Positions 11,281 through 17,248 of a DNA stretch of 17,248 bases are shown piece after piece. Position 1 is the stretch's first letter. Each line of letters opens with the position of its first letter. Under the pieces are notes generated by a model. That model made no database searches. It worked only from the letters and a program-made list of their open reading frames with translations, and had not been told where the DNA came from. The position numbers and the translations under genes are program-made. The DNA is from Smittium culicis (Eukaryota; Kickxellomycota; Harpellomycetes; Harpellales; Legeriomycetaceae): positions 1-17,248 of the forward strand of contig LSSN01001658.1 in the NCBI GenBank assembly GCA_001970855.1. Reading direction: 5' to 3'.

Positions 11281-12525
11281 ATGACTATGAACGGCCAAAC
11301 TAAAGGAAGAGTCCTCCTAGCTTACTCCGGCGGTCTTGATACCTCCTGCATCCTCAAATGGCTCATTCAAGAAGGTTATGAAGTCATGGCTTATATCGCC
11401 AACTTGGGTCAAGACGAAGACTTTGATGCTGCCAGACAGAAAGCACTTAAAGTCGGTGCTACCAAAGTTTTCGTCGAAGACTTGCGTGAAGAGTTTGTCC
11501 GTGAACTCATCTTCCCTGCCGTCCAAGCTAATGCCATTTACGAAAACATCTACCTCCTAGGTACCTCTCTCGCTCGCCCCATCATTGCCCGCAAACAAAT
11601 CGAAATCGCCAAGCGTGAAAACTGCACCCACGTCTCTCACGGCTGTACTGGTAAAGGTAACGACCAAGTTCGCTTCGAATTGGCCTACCTAACCCTAGCT
11701 CCCCACATCAAAGTCATCTCCCCATGGCGCCAAGCTGAATTCTACAAACGCTTCCCTGGTCGCCAAGACCTATTGAAGTTTGCCTCTGAAAACGGTATCC
11801 CCGTCAGTCAAACCCCTTCCAAACCATGGTCCTGCGATGACAACTTGTATCACATCTCTTATGAAGCCGGTATCTTGGAAGACCCAAATGTCACCCCATT
11901 GAGAGATATGTGGAGACTAACTGTTGACCCTGAAGATGCCCCAAACACCCCTGAATTCATCAACTTGACCTTCACTGCTGGTATCCCAACAAGAGTCCAA
12001 AACGAAGCTGACAACACCGATATCTCCAACCCACTTGACTTGTTCATCTACCTTAACTCTGTTGCTTGCAGAAACGGTATCGGCCGTCTCGATATCGTCG
12101 AAAACCGTTTCATCGGTATCAAGTCCAGAGGCTGCTACGAAACTCCCGCTGGAACTATCATGCGTGTTGCCCATATCGACATCGAAGGTCTCGTTATGGA
12201 CCGTGAAGTTCGTGCCTACCGTGATGAACACGTCTCCCTACAATATGGAAAAATCTTATACAACGGTATGTACTTCTCTCCTGAAGGCCAACTTCTAAAA
12301 TCTATCGTCTCTCTAACCCAAGCCTGCGTCAACGGCACTGTCCGCTTGAAGCTTTACAAGGGTAATGTTATCGTCATTGGTAGATGGTCTGACTCTGAAA
12401 AACTTTACGATATGGAAGAATCCAGTATGGACGTCCAAGGCGACTTTGAACCCATCGATTCTGAAGGTTTCATCAAAATCCAAAGCATCAGATTGAAAAA
12501 GTACGGAAGAGAAATGAAACACTAA
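11281..12525 (+). CDS. ARG1: Argininosuccinate synthase
   Basis: The 414-residue protein (the yeast enzyme is about 420) condenses citrulline and aspartate with ATP to argininosuccinate in the cytosol, the penultimate step of arginine synthesis. The ATP-binding loop AYSGGLDTS lies at residues 14-22. SHGCTGKGNDQVRFE (near 119-133) is the family signature binding aspartate and citrulline. KPWSCDDNLYHISYEAGILEDP follows, and the C-terminal oligomerisation segment is complete. No intron is needed. A second in-frame ATG lies two codons downstream (11287); either could be used, and the first is taken. Codon choice is strongly biased and none of its 36 Leu codons is CTG, which suggests high expression. 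It is divergent from ARG5,6, with a TATA box about 107 bp upstream. Confidence 0.98.
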   Translation: MTMNGQTKGRVLLAYSGGLDTSCILKWLIQEGYEVMAYIANLGQDEDFDAARQKALKVGATKVFVEDLREEFVRELIFPAVQANAIYENIYLLGTSLARPIIARKQIEIAKRENCTHVSHGCTGKGNDQVRFELAYLTLAPHIKVISPWRQAEFYKRFPGRQDLLKFASENGIPVSQTPSKPWSCDDNLYHISYEAGILEDPNVTPLRDMWRLTVDPEDAPNTPEFINLTFTAGIPTRVQNEADNTDISNPLDLFIYLNSVACRNGIGRLDIVENRFIGIKSRGCYETPAGTIMRVAHIDIEGLVMDREVRAYRDEHVSLQYGKILYNGMYFSPEGQLLKSIVSLTQACVNGTVRLKLYKGNVIVIGRWSDSEKLYDMEESSMDVQGDFEPIDSEGFIKIQSIRLKKYGREMKH

Positions 12526-13023
12526 ACTTCCGCTAAAAAAAACTTATTTTTTTTTTACCTATTTCTAGTATTCTATTTTTGTTTATATAACACACCTTTC
12601 GTTTCTTTTGTTTTTTTAAAAACTCACTAATAATTCTTAATTTCGCTTTATTCAAATAACATCTTTCTTCACAAATTGCTTTATATAAAACCCTCATACA
12701 AATATCCATTGAACTAAATGATATTTTGCTCGTTTGTTACCATAGAGTACATTTACTAGTATTTAGTGATTAAGTTTAAGAAAAACAAAAGTTTATTAAG
12801 GATAAATTCTTTATTAAAAAATATAAATTAATTAAACTAAAATCACTTTCAAACAAACTTAGAATAAAGTAGGTGCTAGATTTGATTAGCTAAAAGAAAC
12901 TCAAAAGCACTGACCCCCCCCTCCCACCATTAATGGAATTGCTGAAGAAATGGTCAAAGATTGATAGAAAGCTCTTAGGACATCATTAACAAATAAACTC
13001 CGTGTACAGGGAAAAAAGTATAT
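12526..13023. terminator. Convergent 3' region of ARG1 and the isomerase gene
   Basis: After the ARG1 stop there is an A8 run, a T-rich stretch and TTTATATAAC near 12581, resembling yeast 3'-end signals. On the other side, TATATTTATA just below 13024 serves the same role for the minus-strand gene. A C7 run occurs near 12913-12919. No gene is visible. Confidence 0.4.
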
Positions 13024-13803
13024 TTATAGTTTTGACAAGTATGAGGCAGGGACTTCGTTTTGTCCGCCCATCATCATTTCAACAACGTGTCTGTTTCTTT
13101 CGGCTTTGATCAAAAAGACGGTTTTACCGTTTCCAATGACTTTAGAGGAAACTTTGTCGGCGATTTGTTTAGCAACTTCGATGACTTTATCGCTGGGCAC
13201 AGCGTAGTCGACGAAACCTGCTTCAAGAGCTTCCTTGCCGCTGAATCTGTGACCTTCAAGTGCCATCTTGGTGACGAACTTGGGAGCAGAGGCTTTCGAG
13301 CGGATGAGTTCGGGGATACCAACGGGCAGCTGGAAGTCCAAATCGACCTCGTTGAGGCACATGAAGCCTTTATCGCTGTTCATGACGGCGTAGTCATGGA
13401 CGAGGGCGAGCATGCAACCGCCCGCAAACGCGTGCCCATTGACAGCAGCAATGGTGGGCAAGCCGAGGTTCATGAAGCGGGCAAGAACCGGGGTCAAGGC
13501 GTTGCCGAAATGGTTTGGGTACTTCATAAGCTCCTCGATGCTGAGCCCGTTGCTATAGAACTTGCCGCTGGATGCGGTTATCAAGCTCGCGCCGCCGCTT
13601 TTGCGGTCGCCTTTAGGGACCAGTGCGAGCTGGGCCTCGATATGGTCGAGGGCTTTGTTGAAACTGTCGAGGAACGCCAAAGTCAAGCGATTATCCGGTG
13701 GCGAGATGAACTCGAGCAGGAAGTTACGTGGCTTTTGAGGGTTATAAGCAACGAGCTTGATTAGCGGGCTTGTTTCGTTTGGAAAGTACAGTGTTGATGC
13801 CAT
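13024..13803 (-). CDS. Peroxisomal enoyl-CoA isomerase/hydratase (crotonase family)
   Basis: The 259-residue protein has the crotonase fold signature. The first oxyanion-hole segment is SSGKFYSNGLSIEEL (78-92), the second is GHAFAGGCMLALVHDY (123-138). Glu152 in NEVDL matches the catalytic acid of delta3,delta2-enoyl-CoA isomerases, which shift double bonds so that unsaturated fatty acids can enter beta-oxidation. It ends in SKL, the canonical type 1 peroxisomal targeting signal. Only one catalytic acid is in the usual place, which favours isomerase over hydratase, but a related CoA hydratase or dehydratase cannot be excluded. There is no intron. The N-terminal half of the coding sequence is unusually GC-rich for this window (38 of 60 bases at 13381-13440). 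It is convergent with ARG1. Confidence 0.88.
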   Translation of the reverse strand: MASTLYFPNETSPLIKLVAYNPQKPRNFLLEFISPPDNRLTLAFLDSFNKALDHIEAQLALVPKGDRKSGGASLITASSGKFYSNGLSIEELMKYPNHFGNALTPVLARFMNLGLPTIAAVNGHAFAGGCMLALVHDYAVMNSDKGFMCLNEVDLDFQLPVGIPELIRSKASAPKFVTKMALEGHRFSGKEALEAGFVDYAVPSDKVIEVAKQIADKVSSKVIGNGKTVFLIKAERNRHVVEMMMGGQNEVPASYLSKL

Positions 13804-16073
13804 CTTTTATTTTGTTTTATTTTTGAATTGTTTTGAACAATAAATGTGGAGATGTGAGGAAGGTTAAGAGTTAAAAGATGGATTATAAAAGGTACATACA
13901 ATAAAGTCAGTAGTAACTGCTAAAGAAAATAAGAGCGATCTAAATTCAAAAATTAATTTCTTAAATACTTTGAACTGGTTTTATATATCAGAAATTCTTG
14001 CCTTTATTTCAAATATCCCCGTGTAAATAACATAATATAATACGACTCCCACTTCACAAAATGATAAAAAAAATGTACCCCCACCATCAATTTTTTATTT
14101 TTTTATTTCTGTTTTTTACAGAGTTTTCTTTTTTTTTTTTAGCTATTTGTTTGCCACCGAGGAAAAAAAATAATAACCACCGCCAATTCTTTACCTTAAT
14201 AAACTCGCTCAATATCAAAATATATACTATTTAATTGAATTTTTTTGGAGATGAATTTACAAACATTCTGTGCTTAAGTAAAACCCAATCACCATACAAT
14301 TTGTATCGATTTAAAATACGCTGCTATGAATTTTTACCAAACAAAAACCTAATTTTACACCATTTTGGTAAAACCAAAAATAAAACTAATTACATCGTTT
14401 GCTAACGACCCTCCTTTATTATAATAATATACTATCGAGGCTGTTAAACCATATTTATACTTATATGTATAAGCTTGATAACCATTTCATGGCTCTTTTA
14501 TTGTAAATCTCAATTTCGATTAGCTTTTTTTTTTAAATTAACGACAAAATTCCAATAATAAAAAAAATTTTTTTTTCAAAAATAAATAAATAAAATCATT
14601 CAATGTTTCTAATTTTGATAAATACGTTTAGCCGTTAGAGAGTGCGCCTACTTCCTAAATATTTCTAGCAACATAAAACTATAAGATAAAAAAATACCCA
14701 AAATACCCGCCATACCTCCAATTTTCTAATTAGTGTTAGATTATCTCCCAAAATCAATTCATAAAACTTGATATTTTTCTAGCTTAAATAGATCTAATCT
14801 AGATTTTTTCATTTTCAATATCCTTATATACACGCTTAACTAACAACCCCACACCATGAATCCACACCATCTAACTTTTAAATGCATAAAACAGCTGACT
14901 AAAATTATCCTATATTTAATTTATATTGCGGTCTTAAATATTTCGAATATAAATTGTTAATATTCGCCCACCACTGCTATTATTGATACTCACATATATT
15001 TTTCCACATTTTATATCACCCCCTAAATAGTCTTCATTTACCACTATTTCATGAAAAAAAATTTCCTTTTTTTTATAATTCTCAGAGTTTATTAAAAAAA
15101 ATTTAAAAGTATACGAAAAAATATCAAATATTTAAAAAATTGAAAAAATAATAATAAATGATTCTCAAACTACCCGCCTCCGCCACTCGTGCAGCTCCAT
15201 ACCCACTGGGAATTGATTCAAGGGGGGTTTTTTTCCAACTTTTCTTTAAAAACTTATAATCACATCACCAATAGCACACATTCACACTTATAATCCAATC
15301 AAAATCCAGATACTATAACATCTAACTCGCCCTCCACCGTTTTCATAAACAGATATTTTAATTTTCTGTTATAAGATTCATATAACAGACTCGCAAATAT
15401 AAATTCCAAATTATCATCCGTCCCTTATATATAAACCAACGATAATAACCTCATGAAATCAGACAACGCCAGATTTCAAATTCCAGATACTTTGAAGTAT
15501 AAATCTCTTATAATGCGAATTCAAATAAAAAATTTCAATTTTTCAAGCTCATGGTTTGGATTAGGTGTACCATCCCTAAGCCATATCGATCATTTTTTTT
15601 ACTCCAACACCACCGCCAAGTAGTCTTACTACTAGCCACAACATAAAATCTTTGATATTAGAAAATGAAGGGGGGAAACCATTCTCTGGTTTTATCGACA
15701 TATACATCAGCTGCCTCTTAGTCAATAAAAATTAAATGTGCCGCCGAATTGAGCTTAGAAGTATCCGTTCAACCGTCTCAACATTTTTCAATTTGAATAA
15801 GAGTCATTTAATTACTATTATACTTTTAGTCAATGATTTTCATTTTCGACAGGCACTGGGTAGTCCGAAAAGTATCCATGCGAAATTTTCCAATGTCATA
15901 CAAACTCAACCCCAGGCTCATGATATGTTAGCTGAAAGGCAATATCAATTACACCACCACAACACACACAGATATTATGACCCATCCTTGATCGGCGGAT
16001 CACATACCGGATGAATCGACGTTTCCACTAAACTATCGTGGTTAATTTCCGACTATTTGAGCCTTGAAAGCTG
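13804..16073. other. Long AT-rich region without a recognised gene
   Basis: These 2.3 kb hold many A/T runs, no long frame on either strand up to 15735, and no tRNA or known repeat. The first few hundred bases must contain the promoter of the minus-strand isomerase gene. G/C-rich islets occur near 15175-15230 (including GGGGGG followed by a T run) and 15660-15680. From about 15735 the base composition rises towards that of the retroelement, and a 92-codon plus-strand frame (15736-16014) with no recognisable motif lies there; I do not call it a gene. Confidence 0.5.
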
Positions 16074-17248
16074 TTTTTTTTTTTATCGACCGGTCACTCC
16101 CAGTCTCCCAGATGGCCATCGGGGCATTAATCTGTGCATTGGTGAGGCAAAAGACCCATTTTTTTTTATGTTGGAAATTATTTATATGATCGCTCATGAA
16201 CCACTCTGGTACAAATGAACACTGATATTATGCCCAGATCGTCCCTAGTGCGCTCAATGACAGCTAATTTCTCGTAAATTTTAGACCATTCGGATTGCCT
16301 TGTCGATTTCTGACTGTATGGGCTTGCATATGGCTTCGCTCATGCCAAATGTCTCCCCACCATAACATCCAATCGGCATCAGATCCGAATTGATGAACTT
16401 TATTTTTAGCGCTGTGAGCACATCAGACCGTCACAGAAAGCTGTAAGCAGCGTATACAGCCTTCCTGACCTTATTCTTGTTGTTCTTGATTGCCCCAGAT
16501 ACATCCCACTTGCTATTCATAGTATAGCCCAAGTAAGTGTATTGGTCGGTAAAGTCTATTTTTTGGCCCTGAAAGGTCGTATTAGTAGTCAAATTCCTGT
16601 TTATTGATATTATCCCGCACTTGGAGGCATTCACAGCCATTTCCCAAGTGTCCGATCATTCGGTTATGGTGTTCAGTGCGGTTTGCAGATCGACTGATGA
16701 TTCGGCCAATAGCACAGCATCGTCGGCAAATAGTAGTCCTGGTATGCGTGAGGTGAGCCCAGGCACCCGCACACCTCGTACGCCCTTAAATATATCGTTG
16801 ATGAAAAAATCGAAGAGTATCGGCGAGGCTGGGCACCCTTGCCGCACTCCACAGAGGTATTCTGTCGGGTTGGAAACTTCATTTCCAACTCTAACTGCAA
16901 TTTTCGGGGCATCGTACATGCCCTTGATCATATTGAGGAGTTTGCCCCCAATGCCCACTGATCGCAGTTTATGCAGTAGGGCCATGTGGGGAACCCGATC
17001 GTAGGCCTTGCTATAGTCGATATAGCACAGCCATGTTTCCTTGTTCTGAATTTTCCGTCGGCGGACTATTTCGTATAGAGTGGTCGCTTGGCCCGCACAC
17101 TCCTCGAAATTCCGAAATCCAGCTTGCTCTTTTACCAATATACTGTATTTCGCATCGATTTTGCTGAGTTTTGTCGCCACAATTTTGGCCATCAGTTTCG
17201 CCAGTGTTGGGATCAATGATATCCCTCGGTAGTTATCGGGGTCCTTCA
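16074..17248 (-). mobile_element. Non-LTR (LINE-like) retrotransposon, 3' part, decayed
   Basis: The minus strand encodes the reverse transcriptase of a non-LTR element, entering from the right edge and ending somewhere left of 16178. Two A-runs on the minus strand, A9 (16159-16167) and A11 (16074-16084), lie just after the coding remnant; the second is taken as the provisional 3' end. The element is markedly richer in GC (32 of 60 bases at 16801-16860) than the flank. Endonuclease, ORF1 and the 5' end are outside the window, so target-site duplications cannot be checked. Confidence 0.8.
16178..17246 (-). pseudogene. Reverse transcriptase of the non-LTR element, interrupted
   Basis: The frame is open from the right edge. 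RT motifs appear in order: KDPDNYRGISLIPT, QAGFR, CYIDYSKAYDRVPH (catalytic Asp), GVRQGCPASPILF, and the catalytic FADD box (16719-16730). It is then broken by TGA at 16656-16658, with element-like sequence continuing in the same frame (MAVNASKCGI, YTYLGYTMNS), again by TGA at 16431-16433, and by a stop or frameshift near 16281-16290. After that the sense frame shifts to KLAVIERTRDDLGIISV and ends at 16178. The catalytic residues of the visible part are intact, but the C-terminal half could not be made, so this copy should be immobile. The clade (L1, Tad or Jockey-like) is not decided. Confidence 0.85.

Noticed and set aside
13060..13764. Plus-strand frame of 234 codons opposite the isomerase gene
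   Set aside because: It mirrors a clear crotonase gene on the minus strand. GC-rich codons leave the opposite strand poor in stops, and no motif is visible in it.
15736..16014. Plus-strand frame of 92 codons next to the retroelement
   Set aside because: No recognisable motif, no promoter and His/Gln low complexity at the end. It may be chance or retroelement-derived DNA.

Overview
The window looks like nuclear DNA of an ascomycete yeast (Saccharomycotina-like). The non-coding DNA is very AT-rich and full of A/T runs. The genes have short spliceosomal introns with yeast-type branch boxes (TATTAAC, TACTAAT). Arginine biosynthesis has the fungal layout: a fused mitochondrial Arg5,6 and a separate argininosuccinate synthase. 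CTG appears at a conserved leucine of Arg5,6 and at a probable leucine position of the isomerase, so a serine reassignment of CUG is unlikely. I do not name a species.

Layout. (1) 1-1027, minus: the 5' part of an intron-rich gene for an unidentified coiled-coil protein, five exons with all phases consistent, running off the left edge. (2) 1028-2302: divergent promoter region. (3) 2303-5959, plus: a 1218-residue low-complexity protein with a 12 x 12-bp in-frame repeat and a GC-rich, more globular C-terminus. (4) 5960-6418: convergent 3' region. (5) 6419-9320, minus: ARG5,6 with one intron. (6) 9321-11280: a long region between two arginine genes. (7) 11281-12525, plus: ARG1. (8) 13024-13803, minus: a peroxisomal (SKL-ending) enoyl-CoA isomerase/hydratase. 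(9) 13804-16073: AT-rich DNA with no recognised gene. (10) 16074-17248, minus: the 3' part of a decayed non-LTR (LINE-like) retrotransposon, clearly richer in GC than its surroundings and running off the right edge.

How the genes work together. Arg5,6 catalyses the second and third steps of ornithine synthesis in mitochondria. Arg1 joins citrulline and aspartate in the cytosol. The two genes are transcribed away from each other across 1.96 kb, so they may share control, although no perfect TGACTCA Gcn4 site was found there by eye. The other genes show no obvious link to arginine. No tRNA, rRNA or CRISPR array was seen. The most notable points are the dense introns with loose 5' splice sites, the twin processing motif inside Arg5,6, the arginine gene pair, the coding minisatellite, the G-depleted tract with a 32-bp tandem repeat upstream of ARG1, and the LINE remnant.
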